A model generated the notes under the pieces. It saw only the letters and a program-made list of their open reading frames with translations. It made no database searches and was not told the DNA's origin. DNA of 56,806 nucleotides from assembly GCA_016786565.1 (NCBI GenBank), contig JAEUVY010000007.1, forward strand, positions 1 through 56,806, read 5' to 3'. A program made the position numbers and the translations under genes. The number at the start of each line of letters is the position of its first letter. Position 1 is the first letter of the stretch. The DNA is from Flavipsychrobacter sp. Lineage in GTDB: Bacteria > Bacteroidota > Bacteroidia > Chitinophagales > Chitinophagaceae. This document shows positions 45,501-54,200 of this stretch, one piece after another.

Positions 45501-45889
45501 GCCTCGGGATAGGTGACCAGCACCTTTTTGTGAGGGTCCTTGCCTGCAAAACGGCTCAGCGCCTCGGTGCGCAACATTACGTGACTGCTGTGCAGCTCGT
45601 TGTAATGACCGGCCCGTTTGAACGAATCGGGATAGTAGGATATATCCAACCCCTTGGTAAGATGCTCCAGATCGTTGTGGAAATAAGCAGCCTCCTCCTT
45701 ATCATTGAGAATGAAAACGTGATTGTTATTGGTGAGCTGCCAGATGGCCGCTGCTATGAAATTGACAGATGAACCACGCAGATTATCGAGGTAGATCCTC
45801 ATCTTCTTTCCGGGCAATGCGCTGCCGGCCGCAATCTGTTTTATGCGGATATCATTCTGATACAAGCCCTGCAGCACTTCCAGGTTCAT
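42506..45889 (-). CDS. mfd: Transcription-repair coupling factor
   Basis: 1127 aa, close to the usual Mfd length. It displaces RNA polymerase stalled at DNA damage and recruits UvrA. Domains in order: UvrB-homology region (residues ~25-350), the RNA-polymerase-interaction domain (LTPGDYVTHIDHGVGVYSGLQKI, ~460-560), then the SF2 translocase with Walker A GDVGFGKTE, DEEQ box LIIDEEQKFGVGAKEK, TLTATPIPRTLQ and the motif VI region QLRGRVGRSNKKA. The TRCF C-terminal domain ends at ~1115. A TACCTTTG box ends 7 nt upstream of the ATG. Confidence 0.98.
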   Translation of the reverse strand: MNLEVLQGLYQNDIRIKQIAAGSALPGKKMRIYLDNLRGSSVNFIAAAIWQLTNNNHVFILNDKEEAAYFHNDLEHLTKGLDISYYPDSFKRAGHYNELHSSHVMLRTEALSRFAGKDPHKKVLVTYPEALFEKVVNPTSLNTNMIGIKVGENLDIDAMLEKFVSLGFRREDFVYEPGQFAMRGGILDIYSFGNEHPYRIELFDTEVDSIRIFNPETQLSERKLLQVSILPNIETRFESTEKISLLDFLPDNTLIWAKDLQFTIGKLEKMAADLPETVKLGQVAIDHEEEWLKELSKADFEADGTWAGKLKGRHLLEWYNHSLEKITGDDVDATLQFATEEQPVFNRQFNMLISDLQKRTADKYVPYIFAENPRQLERLRSIFDDLNAGINFVAIPTSISKGFIDHDKKVICYTDHQIFQRYHKYNVKQAYSKGKALTLRALRELTPGDYVTHIDHGVGVYSGLQKIEVNGNMQEAIRILYKDNDVLYVNINSLHKISKYTGKEGTLPRVNKLGSDAWQKLKNKTKKQVKDIAADLIKLYAKRKASEGFSFSPDSYLQTELEASFFYEDTPDQAKATADVKRDMEAPAPMDRLVCGDVGFGKTEIAVRAAFKAVGDSKQAAVLVPTTILAFQHYNTFKDRLKDFPCNVDYVNRFKSAKEKKETFKKLEEGKIDIIIGTHGLLGKDVKFKDLGVLIIDEEQKFGVGAKEKLRELKANVDTLTLTATPIPRTLQFSLMNARDLSIINTPPPNRQPVHTEVLVFDEYAIREAIYYETERGGQVFFIHNRVQSLPEMMTLLRNLCPDLSIGMAHGQMEGHQLEDALYKFIEREYDVLCCTNIVESGVDIANANTIIVNNAHQFGLSDLHQLRGRVGRSNKKAFCYLLAPPMSLLPGDSRKRLQTLEQFNELGSGFQIAMRDLDIRGAGNLLGGEQSGFIAEIGFEMYQKILAEAMRELRTTDFKDVFKEELERKQDFVSDCTIDTDLEILIPDTYVENITERLSLYTQLDDLETDEELNKFALELQDRFGPIPPAVEDLFTTLRSRQIACQLGFEKLILKNEQMRLYFVSNPDSPYFESETFNHILAYIQNRTINARLKQVGKNFLLVVDRIRRMKDVLTFLEGMRIKPKA

Positions 45890-45896
45890 CGGGGCG

Positions 45897-45904
45897 CAAA
45901 GGTA
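45897..45904 (-). promoter_or_regulatory. -7 promoter element of mfd
   Basis: The minus strand reads TACCTTTG, ending 7 nt before the mfd ATG, so the predicted mRNA is nearly leaderless. Confidence 0.6.
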
Positions 45905-45974
45905 GGGGAAAATAGGGTACGGGCATCAGGCGTGCGGACTCACCTTCTTGCTATATAATGTCTAATTTCGTGGT

Positions 45975-46295
45975 ATGAAAAGGGAGAACGGGCACATCCT
46001 GTACATAGTTCTTGTCACGGCCACTATGTCGCCGCTGGGTGCAGCCATCACTGGTTGGGCTCGCAATCCGCTATGGAAACAGTTGGTGGCCATAGCTATT
46101 GTTATCGTTCTTCAGGCATTGGCGGTACGCGTCTTCAGAAAGTATGAGTTGGACGAGGATATGAAGAAAAGGCAGCGGAAGGGGAAGACATGGAGCATTT
46201 TCATAAAATATCCGCTCATTTTCGGGCTGTTTATTGCGCTCATTGGGGTGGTGGTTCAGCAGCTCGTCACGTTTGGATTCAACCTTATTCCCTAA
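45975..46295 (+). CDS. Small membrane protein
   Basis: 106 aa with three hydrophobic stretches: ILYIVLVTATMSPLGAAITG, WKQLVAIAIVIVLQALAV and YPLIFGLFIALIGVVVQQLV. The middle two are separated by a highly basic/acidic cytoplasmic loop (RKYELDEDMKKRQRKGK). I recognise no family. TAATTTCG, one base from the -7 consensus, ends 4 nt before the ATG, matching the spacing of other genes here and supporting that it is real. It is divergent from mfd (85 bp between starts). Function unknown. Confidence 0.65.
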   Translation: MKRENGHILYIVLVTATMSPLGAAITGWARNPLWKQLVAIAIVIVLQALAVRVFRKYELDEDMKKRQRKGKTWSIFIKYPLIFGLFIALIGVVVQQLVTFGFNLIP

Positions 46296-46354
46296 ACCGC
46301 CCTCTTTCTGCATATCGGGGTACTGCACAGAACCATCCGCATTGTTCTTTTTAA

Positions 46355-46362
46355 TAATTTTG
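46355..46362 (+). promoter_or_regulatory. -7 promoter element of TPR lipoprotein gene
   Basis: TAATTTTG lies 4 nt before the ATG at 46367; a TTG at 46342-46344 is too close to be the -33 element. Confidence 0.55.
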
Positions 46363-46366
46363 CGCC

Positions 46367-47392
46367 ATGAAAAGCGCATGGCTGAAGTATCTGCCACTCC
46401 TTATCGGCATTTTGCTTGTATTAAGCTGCAACAACAACCGTCCTGCGGCCGACCCGGGTGAAGCCAACCCTGTATTTAAAGAAGACCCGGCTCTAAAGGC
46501 TATTACAGACGAGATAGCCAAAACTCCCACAGACGCCGTATTGTACTTCCAGCGCGGACGTACCCTGCAAAAGATGCACTTCGACTCGCTGGCTCTGAAA
46601 GACTATAAGAAGGCTGTGTCGCTCGACTCAAGCCGTGCCGAGTACTTCAGTGCCATTGGCGACCTCCTCTTCGAGAACAAAGACATCAGCGGTTCTATCG
46701 AATGGATCCAAAAAGCCATTACCCTGAAACCGGACGACCGCAAGGCACACCTCAAAATAGCCAAGCTGTTCCTCTATCTGCAAGACTATGCACGGGCTTT
46801 CGAGGAGATCAACATAGTACTGCGCAAAAACGTATACGATCCCGAGGCCTACTTCCTGAAAGGCATGATCTATAAAGACGCTAAGGACACGGCCAAGGCT
46901 ATCTCAAACTTCCAGACAGCCGTGCAGGTGGCCCCCGACTACAGGGATGCGGTCATTCAACTGGGTATCCTCCACGGTGCCCGCCGCGACTCTATAGCTA
47001 TGCGATACCTGCAGAACGCCTATGCAATGGACACCACCGATGTCTTCCCGATATTTGCCATGGGCACCATGTATCAGGAAATGGGCGATGTGGTACGCGC
47101 CAAAGACCAATACCGTCGCTGTATTCTTAAAAACCGCCACTATTCTGACGCATACTTTAACATGGGCTACCTGCTCATGCAGGAAGACTCTACCGAAAAA
47201 GCATGGAGGCAATATGACATGGTGGTGAAAAACTCGCCCGGCAACCCGGCTGCATACTACAACCGCGGATTGTGCAGTGAAATGATGGACAGCCTTGCCA
47301 ATGCCATTGAAGACTACAAGACTGCGAACAAACTCGATTCGACCTTTGAGAAACCCAAAATAGCGCTGAAACGCCTGAAGGTGAGGGGTTAA
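46367..47392 (+). CDS. TPR-repeat lipoprotein
   Basis: 341 aa with a lipoprotein signal (MKSAWLKYLPLLIGILLVLSC). At least seven tetratricopeptide repeats run from residue ~55 to the C-terminus, e.g. AVLYFQRGRTLQKMHFDSLALKD, AYFLKGMIYKDAKDTAKAIS, AYFNMGYLLMQEDSTEKAWR and AAYYNRGLCSEMMDSLANAIED. Such periplasm- or outer-membrane-anchored TPR proteins serve as scaffolds. No enzymatic domain is present. rpe follows after 49 bp and may be co-transcribed, though TACATTTC at 47412-47419 could be a weak promoter for rpe. Confidence 0.88.
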   Translation: MKSAWLKYLPLLIGILLVLSCNNNRPAADPGEANPVFKEDPALKAITDEIAKTPTDAVLYFQRGRTLQKMHFDSLALKDYKKAVSLDSSRAEYFSAIGDLLFENKDISGSIEWIQKAITLKPDDRKAHLKIAKLFLYLQDYARAFEEINIVLRKNVYDPEAYFLKGMIYKDAKDTAKAISNFQTAVQVAPDYRDAVIQLGILHGARRDSIAMRYLQNAYAMDTTDVFPIFAMGTMYQEMGDVVRAKDQYRRCILKNRHYSDAYFNMGYLLMQEDSTEKAWRQYDMVVKNSPGNPAAYYNRGLCSEMMDSLANAIEDYKTANKLDSTFEKPKIALKRLKVRG

Positions 47393-47441
47393 TGCATAAT
47401 ACAGACACATTTACATTTCAACAAAAAACAACCGATATACA

Positions 47442-48092
47442 ATGCCGATAATAGCGCCTTCAATGCTCTCAGCCGATTTTCTGAACCTGGGTGCCGACAT
47501 AGACATGGTGAACAACAGTGAAGCAGACTGGTTTCACCTGGACGTAATGGACGGAAAATTTGTGCCCAACATCAGCTACGGCATGCCCATCATAGCGCAG
47601 ATGAAGAAGCGCGCTACAAAGACATTTGACGTGCACCTCATGATAGAGCAGCCCGAGCGCTACCTCGAAGACTTCAAAAAGGCAGGTGCCGACTACCTCA
47701 CAGTGCACTACGAAACAGGCTACCACCTGCACCGCACGCTCACCAGCATCAGGGCACTGGGCATGAAGGCGGGCCTGTCTATCAACCCGCACACTCCGGT
47801 AGATCTGGTTGCAGACATCATTCACGAAATAGACCTGCTGCTGGTCATGAGTATCAATCCCGGCTTTGGCGGTCAGAAATTCCTGCCGCTTACCTACAAC
47901 AAGATCCGCAGGGCTAAAGAGATCATCACCCAGGCTGGTGCCGGTACGCTGATAGAGATAGACGGAGGCGTGACGCTGGAGAACGCAGGCGACATTCTCG
48001 ATGCCGGTGCCGATGTACTCGTGGCAGGCAATACTGTTTTCGCTTCATCCGATCCCGTTGAAACCATCAAAAGATTGAAGCACGTAAGATAA
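47442..48092 (+). CDS. rpe: Ribulose-phosphate 3-epimerase
   Basis: A 216-aa TIM-barrel enzyme interconverting ribulose-5-phosphate and xylulose-5-phosphate in the pentose phosphate pathway. Signatures are APSMLSADFLNLG, DWFHLDVMDGKFVPNISYG (metal and catalytic aspartate), FDVHLMIEQPE, the central MSINPGFGGQKF and the phosphate-binding EIDGGVTLENAG plus VLVAGNTVF. Length is standard. A GTAAGAT/ATCTTAC hairpin (48084-48101) overlaps the stop codon and may weakly terminate transcription before the receptor gene 33 bp downstream. Confidence 0.98.
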   Translation: MPIIAPSMLSADFLNLGADIDMVNNSEADWFHLDVMDGKFVPNISYGMPIIAQMKKRATKTFDVHLMIEQPERYLEDFKKAGADYLTVHYETGYHLHRTLTSIRALGMKAGLSINPHTPVDLVADIIHEIDLLLVMSINPGFGGQKFLPLTYNKIRRAKEIITQAGAGTLIEIDGGVTLENAGDILDAGADVLVAGNTVFASSDPVETIKRLKHVR

Positions 48093-48125
48093 TAATCTTA
48101 CTTTCATACCGTTACTTGGTGGTAT

Positions 48126-50555
48126 ATGGCTCAAAATCGGATCCTTTTTCTATTCGTTCTATTACTATGCGCATCGGCATCCTATGGCCAAAAGGCTCAT
48201 GTGACCGGAATTGTGCGTGATGAACTGGAAAAACCGGTCGATCAGGTGCTCGTAGCCGACGAGGCCACTGGAATGGGTACCTATACCGACAAAAAGGGAT
48301 ATTACTGGCTGGAGATACCTGCCGGCAAACCGGTAAAGGTGGTATTCTTTGCCACCGGCTATGTGGCTGCCCACCGCAATATTCAGTTGCAGGACGGCGC
48401 TACCCGCACCATCGACGTACGGCTTGCAGTAAATAAATCCACACAACTGGGGCCGGTCACGGTCAAAGACCAGCGCAAACGCACAGAGACCGGATCAGTA
48501 TATCTGGACCCGGGCAAGGCCGTGTACATGCCCAGTGTCATAGGCGGTATTGAGGGCATGATCAAACTTGCGGTCGGCTCCAACAACGAACTGACATCGC
48601 AATATGCTGTGCGTGGCGGCAACTACGACGAGAACCTTGTTTATGTAAACGACTTCGAGATCTACCGCCCCTTTCTGGTGCGCACCGGTCAGCAGGAAGG
48701 TTTGAGTTTTGTGAACTCGGACCTGGTTTCCAATGTCAACTTCTCAGTGGGTGGTTTCCAATCAAAATATGGCGACAAAATGGCCAGCGTACTGGATGTG
48801 ACCTACAAACGCCCCAAACAATTCGGCGGCTCGGTTACCACCAGTTTGCTGGGCGCAAGCATGCACCTGGAAGGCGCCACCAAAAACCAACGCCTCACCT
48901 ACCTCATAGGCGCACGCCAAAAGAGCAATCAGTATGTGCTGAGGTCGCAGCCTACAAAGGGTATTTATAACCCGTCCTTCACAGATATTCAGGCGCTGGT
49001 CAACTACCGTGCCGGCAAAAACTGGGAGCTGGAGGGTATAGCCAACTATGCACGCAACAGGTTCACGTTTTTCCCCGAGACATCAACCTCCAGCTTTGGT
49101 GTACTGAACCAGGCCTACCAACTGAACGTCTTTTATCAGGGTGGCGAATTCGACCAGTTCGACTCCCGGTTTGCCGGTCTTTCGGCCGCCTACCACCGCG
49201 AAGGGTCGAAATTCAGGATCAAATTCCTCGGGTCGGGATTCCAGACCAATGAGTACGAAACTTACGATATAACCGGCGCTTATCTGCTGGGCGAGCTGCA
49301 GACCGATATGAGCAAGCGCGACTTCGGGCAGATAAAGACCTACCTGGGTGCCGGCGGCATACAGAATTTTGCCCGCAACTACCTCAACGTCGGCGTTGGC
49401 GATGTGGGCCTGCGCGGGTCCTATGATGCCGAGAAACACACCCTCCTCTTTGGCGCCAACACCACCGCTACCAACATCAGCGATGAGCTGCACGAATGGG
49501 AACGCCGCGACTCGGCAGGCTTCTCTCAGCCCTATGACCCCAATGAACTGAAGATCGCCCGGTTCTTCCATTCCGCAGCCACTTTCAATTATATGCGGCT
49601 CAGCGGTTTCATTCAGGACAACATCAAATTCGACTCAGGCCGGTTTACAGCCAACGTCGGCCTGCGTTTCAACCACAGCTTCCTCAACGATGAGTTTGTA
49701 GTAAGCCCGCGCGTGCAGACATCCTACAGACCACGCTCAAAGAAAAGGGATGTTATCGTGAAATTTTCGGTGGGCAAGTATGTGCAGCCTCCTTTCTACC
49801 GCGAGATGCGTGACCCTGCCGGCAACATCAACAAACAACTGCTGTCGCAAAAGTCTCTACAGTATGTATTGGGTACCGACTACAACTTCAGCATGTTCAA
49901 TCGCCCGTTCAAGGTGACGGCGGAAACCTATTACAAAGACCTGTGGGATATGGACCCCTACCGGTACGACAATGTGCGCATACGTTACACAGGCAAGAAC
50001 AATGCCATAGGACGCGTATATGGCGGCGAGGTGCGCCTCTACGGCGATCTGGTAGAAAATGCTACCTCGTGGATCAGCATAGGCATACTGAAGGCCGAGC
50101 AAAAGATAACCGACAGCCCGTCTATTGCCGGCTACGACAGCTATTTCCCCATGCCTTCCGACCAGCGGTTCATGCTGGGTATGTACTTCGAAGACTACCT
50201 GCCTAAGAACAAGAACTTTAAGGCACACATAAACATGCTCTATTCCAGCGGCCTGCCCGTGGGTGCCCCCAACGGTCACCTGTACCAGAATGTGCTGCGC
50301 ATACCCGACTACAAGCGTGTGGACATCGGCTTTTCTGCCCTTTTGCTGGATGGAGAAAAGAAGGAATACCATGCCAACAGCTTCTTCAATAATGTGAAGA
50401 GCATCTGGGGCAGCCTGGAGGTGTTCAACCTGCTGAGCATACAGAACACCCTGTCCTACACATGGATACAAGACCGAAGCACCAACAATATGTTTGCGGT
50501 ACCCAACCGCCTCACATCGCGATTACTGAACGTGAAGTTGCTTTTCAACTTCTAA
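48126..50555 (+). CDS. TonB-dependent receptor with N-terminal carboxypeptidase-regulatory-like domain
   Basis: 809 aa, signal peptide MAQNRILFLFVLLLCASASYGQ. Residues ~25-105 are a beta-sandwich domain (HVTGIVRDELEKPVDQVLV). The plug (~125-240) contains PSVIGGIEGMIKLAVGSNNELTSQYAVRGGNYDENLVYVNDFEIYRP, the conserved plug order with the YAVRGG motif. The barrel fills the remainder and ends in an aromatic terminus, NVKLLFNF, as needed for outer-membrane assembly. It probably imports a nutrient with TonB energy; the ligand is not evident and no SusD partner is adjacent. Confidence 0.93.
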   Translation: MAQNRILFLFVLLLCASASYGQKAHVTGIVRDELEKPVDQVLVADEATGMGTYTDKKGYYWLEIPAGKPVKVVFFATGYVAAHRNIQLQDGATRTIDVRLAVNKSTQLGPVTVKDQRKRTETGSVYLDPGKAVYMPSVIGGIEGMIKLAVGSNNELTSQYAVRGGNYDENLVYVNDFEIYRPFLVRTGQQEGLSFVNSDLVSNVNFSVGGFQSKYGDKMASVLDVTYKRPKQFGGSVTTSLLGASMHLEGATKNQRLTYLIGARQKSNQYVLRSQPTKGIYNPSFTDIQALVNYRAGKNWELEGIANYARNRFTFFPETSTSSFGVLNQAYQLNVFYQGGEFDQFDSRFAGLSAAYHREGSKFRIKFLGSGFQTNEYETYDITGAYLLGELQTDMSKRDFGQIKTYLGAGGIQNFARNYLNVGVGDVGLRGSYDAEKHTLLFGANTTATNISDELHEWERRDSAGFSQPYDPNELKIARFFHSAATFNYMRLSGFIQDNIKFDSGRFTANVGLRFNHSFLNDEFVVSPRVQTSYRPRSKKRDVIVKFSVGKYVQPPFYREMRDPAGNINKQLLSQKSLQYVLGTDYNFSMFNRPFKVTAETYYKDLWDMDPYRYDNVRIRYTGKNNAIGRVYGGEVRLYGDLVENATSWISIGILKAEQKITDSPSIAGYDSYFPMPSDQRFMLGMYFEDYLPKNKNFKAHINMLYSSGLPVGAPNGHLYQNVLRIPDYKRVDIGFSALLLDGEKKEYHANSFFNNVKSIWGSLEVFNLLSIQNTLSYTWIQDRSTNNMFAVPNRLTSRLLNVKLLFNF

Positions 50556-50633
50556 GTGCATTTTCTGCTATGTTTTAAATGTGGCTCGGGGCAAGGGTTT
50601 GAAGGTTTTTGAAATATTTTTTTCTGAAAAAAT

Positions 50634-50663
50634 TTTGCCAGAAAAACTATATCATTATCTTTG
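50634..50663 (+). promoter_or_regulatory. Full Bacteroidota-type promoter of tRNA-Lys
   Basis: TTTG (50634-50637), an 18-nt spacer and TATCTTTG (50656-50663) match the two-part Bacteroidota consensus. The tRNA starts 45 nt downstream of the -7 box. It is the only promoter in the window with both elements well placed. Confidence 0.8.
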
Positions 50664-50708
50664 CACTCCCATTCGGAAACGAACAGGGAAAACAAGTTCT
50701 TATTTTAT

Positions 50709-50781
50709 GATTCCGTAGCTCAGTTGGTAGAGCAATACACTTTTAATGTATGGGTCTTGGGTTCGAGTCCCAACGGGATCA
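50709..50781 (+). tRNA. tRNA-Lys (anticodon UUU)
   Basis: A 73-nt cloverleaf. The acceptor stem GATTCCG pairs with CGGGATC (one T:G pair), the D arm is GCTC...GAGC, the anticodon arm is ATACA-CTTTTAA-TGTAT with anticodon TTT, and the T arm is TTGGG-TTCGAGT-CCCAA. The discriminator base is A; CCA is not encoded. A terminator follows at once. Confidence 0.97.
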
Positions 50782-50794
50782 CGTCTAAGAATGA

Positions 50795-50820
50795 AAGCCT
50801 CGCGAAAGCGGGGCTTTTTT
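50795..50820 (+). terminator. Terminator of tRNA-Lys
   Basis: Stem AAGCCTCGC/GCGGGGCTT (one wobble) with a GAAA tetraloop, followed by a run of T, 14 nt past the tRNA. Confidence 0.9.
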
Positions 50821-51257
50821 GTTTTAGGCCGGTCAAAGTTGAAACAGCATCCGGGCAATATGTTTTGAAGCCATAGTCGGCTTGTTCCGGATTTCAGCGC
50901 AGCGAATCCCCCCCCAATAATACCCGTTCTCCGAGCGTCTTCATCTTGACGTCGTTAAATGATATTCCCTGCGCTATTGTGTGCGTTGTCCTCTACTGTA
51001 ATAAGGACCCAAACCACAATCTGTGTCCTCTGCGTAATCCCACGAATCTGTGACATGCCTACCGCAGGTAGGTTCAGAAAATCGCCAAGTTGTTTCGAAT
51101 TTCAGCAATGCACATTCTGAACTGAGAATCCATCCCGTTCTCCGAAGTGCTTCATCTTGACAATACTCAATGTACTCTCATTCGATGAGAAATTAGAGCA
51201 TTTTATGATTAGAGCGTTTAAATTCAGTACCACAAATGCAAAAACAAATTTTGCCTA
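50821..51257. repeat. Repeat-rich spacer left of the NACHT gene
   Basis: I see no gene. It holds the left 42-nt direct repeat (50913-50954) and a diverged second copy (51134-51161). It also holds a CCTACCGCAGGTAGG hairpin (51058-51072) and a stretch around 51017-51055 (AATCTGTGTCC...TGCGTAATCCCA) repeated at about 56247-56285. The same repeat families reappear to the right of the NACHT gene. Confidence 0.7.
50913..50954 (+). repeat. 42-nt direct repeat, left copy
   Basis: Begins CCCAATAATACCCG and is identical to 55650-55691 at 40 of 42 positions, same orientation, 4.74 kb apart, bracketing the NACHT gene. A GGATT/AATCC hairpin stands just before it. Confidence 0.9.
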
Positions 51258-54200
51258 TTAACTCAATCCTATCGACCTATTGAGCTGTACCACATCTGCA
51301 ATAGTGACTTTATCTTGCAGGGTCTTGTAATATTGGGTATCTAAATACTGGAGCGTGTAATTGATATTTTTCACTGCCGGATATTTGTCTTTGTTTGTTT
51401 CGATGAAGAATGTATAACTTTTCTTAGCCGTCCGATACGCAAATTCCGACTGAAGAGCTATGCTGTTAATCAGAGTAACGATACTTTCATCCATCCGTTC
51501 ATAAATTTCGTTTCTATCGTCAAATTCTGGCATAGAAAAAGGTATTAACAGTACATTAAATAGCATAGCAAGCGCTTCGTTAAAAGGAAAATCAGCCTTC
51601 TTTATTGTAGTCCAAAAATGAGTTTCAATTGGAGACTGCTTTTTAGATAATATGAAGTTGCAAAAATATTCGATCGCCTCAATTCTGCCATATTGAAATA
51701 AAATTTTCAAAGATTGCTTGGGAAATTCCCCAACATTAGTAACCAAAGTATTTACCAATCGAATGCAGACAATCTCCTCATAATCTCTAATCAGCTTTTC
51801 CGCTAAATAATAAAACCATGAATCGAGATTCACATACGTCTCAAAAATTGTTAAGAAATCCGTTGTCTCTCCACCTAAGCTCAAGTAGATCTCAGCTAAT
51901 GAAGTTTTATCATAGCAATCGTACATGTCAGCTACTAGCTCCCTGTAAAGAAAATGCTTCGCCTCGCCTATACGCAACAACTCGCAGAGTCTATAATGCG
52001 ATCCCTTTACTCGTCGTGATAAATCCATTTTCAGGTTCTCAAGTACCCGTCTTCTTATTTTCTCTGTCTCCGAGATTTTTCTTAAAACAAAATCACAAGG
52101 CCTGTTTTGTTCACTTTGAGCCTTCGATGAATAGGGAAGTCCATAATAATCGGTAAATAATAGATTAAGCAAGGTTTCCTCCGGCCAGTCCAGGTCCCAT
52201 GCATGATTGAACACATTTAATCGTGCCAAAAATATATTGTAATTAAAACCACCGTCCACTTTGTCAGTAATCGCATCTCTAAAATTCACTTTCGAAATGC
52301 TGCGCTGCAAATACTCAATTGTTAATTGTCTCAGTTCTCGCTGTACTTCTTTTTTATTTTTAACCAAACTATACACTTCATCAAATACATAAATTTGCCA
52401 ATTGTTTTCATTGTAATACTCTTCCACAGACTTGAGATCAACTGACTCATGAGCAATAACCCATCTTCTTAGGAGTGCCATTACAATTGTATTGTTCATT
52501 TTTTCTTCATGCGTCACAGATAGTTTTCGGTATTCAAATATCTCCTCTTTTGTCAAAATAATTTTGTTCGATTCAATAAAGACGTTTGCAACTTCTTGCA
52601 TGAATTTCCTTTTATCCAAAAGCAATTCTTGGTCTCTCGCTTGTTGTCGAATACGCAATTCAGCCCAATTTATTGGAACGTCAATTTCGTAATCAAATTT
52701 ATTTGCTGATTTTAGGTTGATATATCGGTAGAATTTGTTGTGCAAGTCTAGATTCCGAGAACCTAAAATATTACGACATATACGTATGAAATCATAAGTC
52801 AAGATCCCCCTTTCATAGTCACGATATAGCTTCCTTAACGATTTCATGTCAGCAATCGACAGCATAACTTCCATCCTATGAATGTCGAGTTGATTATTTA
52901 ATGCCAATTTATAATTATAGTTAAAGAACCTGACATCTGTTTTTGTATCATAAAAGAACCTATTAATTACCAGATAATATTCACCATATATATACTGATG
53001 TGAAATTTTTTCAACAAGCTTGACGATAAATGAGTATATTTCATCCTGTTCTTGAAAGGCTCTTATACAATTCTCTATGAATGGTTTGAAAAAAACTTTG
53101 TCAAATTGGAATCTACCGCCAGATAATTCAAGCAAGTCATCACTTGAGACTATAAAATCTATTATCTTCTGTACGTCCCTAGAATACAAACTTTTTAGCA
53201 ACACTTCTTTTATCGTTGCATCTTCACTAGTAAATACCTGATTTAGATACTTTATGCTATTTAAAGCGAGATCAACAAATTTCGAGTCAAAATGTATTTT
53301 TTTCATCAAAGCGAACGCCCCCTGCCTTACTTCGAATTCCGACATATCCAATTTATTATCCAAGAGATAACTGAATACGTCAGATATATCTATAAAACTT
53401 CCTAAATAAGCCAGGGCCTCTATTGCCGCACCTCGTGAATAGACATTTAACTCATTGTCGATTGCACATCTCATTAAAAGCTTTTTAATTTCACCTTCTA
53501 GCCCAAAATAATTTTTAAATTCAACTAATGATCTCAAAAAATATAGCTTTACTTCTGCCTGAGCACCAGTTTGAATTTCATCAATTATGTACTTCAATAC
53601 TCGTTTGCTCGTGCCCGTAAAGCGCATAAGCTCTTCTTTACTAAAATTACTATATGGAATATAGATTCCTAAACTTTTATATTTGTCGATAATATTCAAG
53701 AAAATTTCAAATCGGGTATCATTGTTTAGTTTATCAGCTTCAAAATTCACGATAACTTCAGGTTCGTTTTCGACTAACCAATCCACAAGTGAAGCAAAAA
53801 CTTGATCATTCTTTTCTAATAATAGAATAAGAAAAGAAAGAGCATTTATCCATTTCCTTTTTACTCTATTGTGGTCCGGAGCATAGGAAATCACACTGGT
53901 AATTGTCCCTATGCTTTTGTCGTAAATACAAAATGCGGCCAAATATTCCTGCAGTAAGTTGTGTGAAAATTGGACTCCGTTGTCTTTATACTGTAGAATT
54001 GTGAACTTGAAGATATTTCTGTCCACTTCATTAGGGACAACCATTTTTAAATCTTGTAAACTTAGGCGGTTAGTCCCTAGTTCAGTCATAGAAAAGGCAA
54101 CCAGTTTTAGGAGCTCAATTTTTCGATCTCGGTCGACAGATGAAACTTCGTTTAACGCAAATTTTCTCTCATCGCTGAATAAAGATTCATCGATGACACG

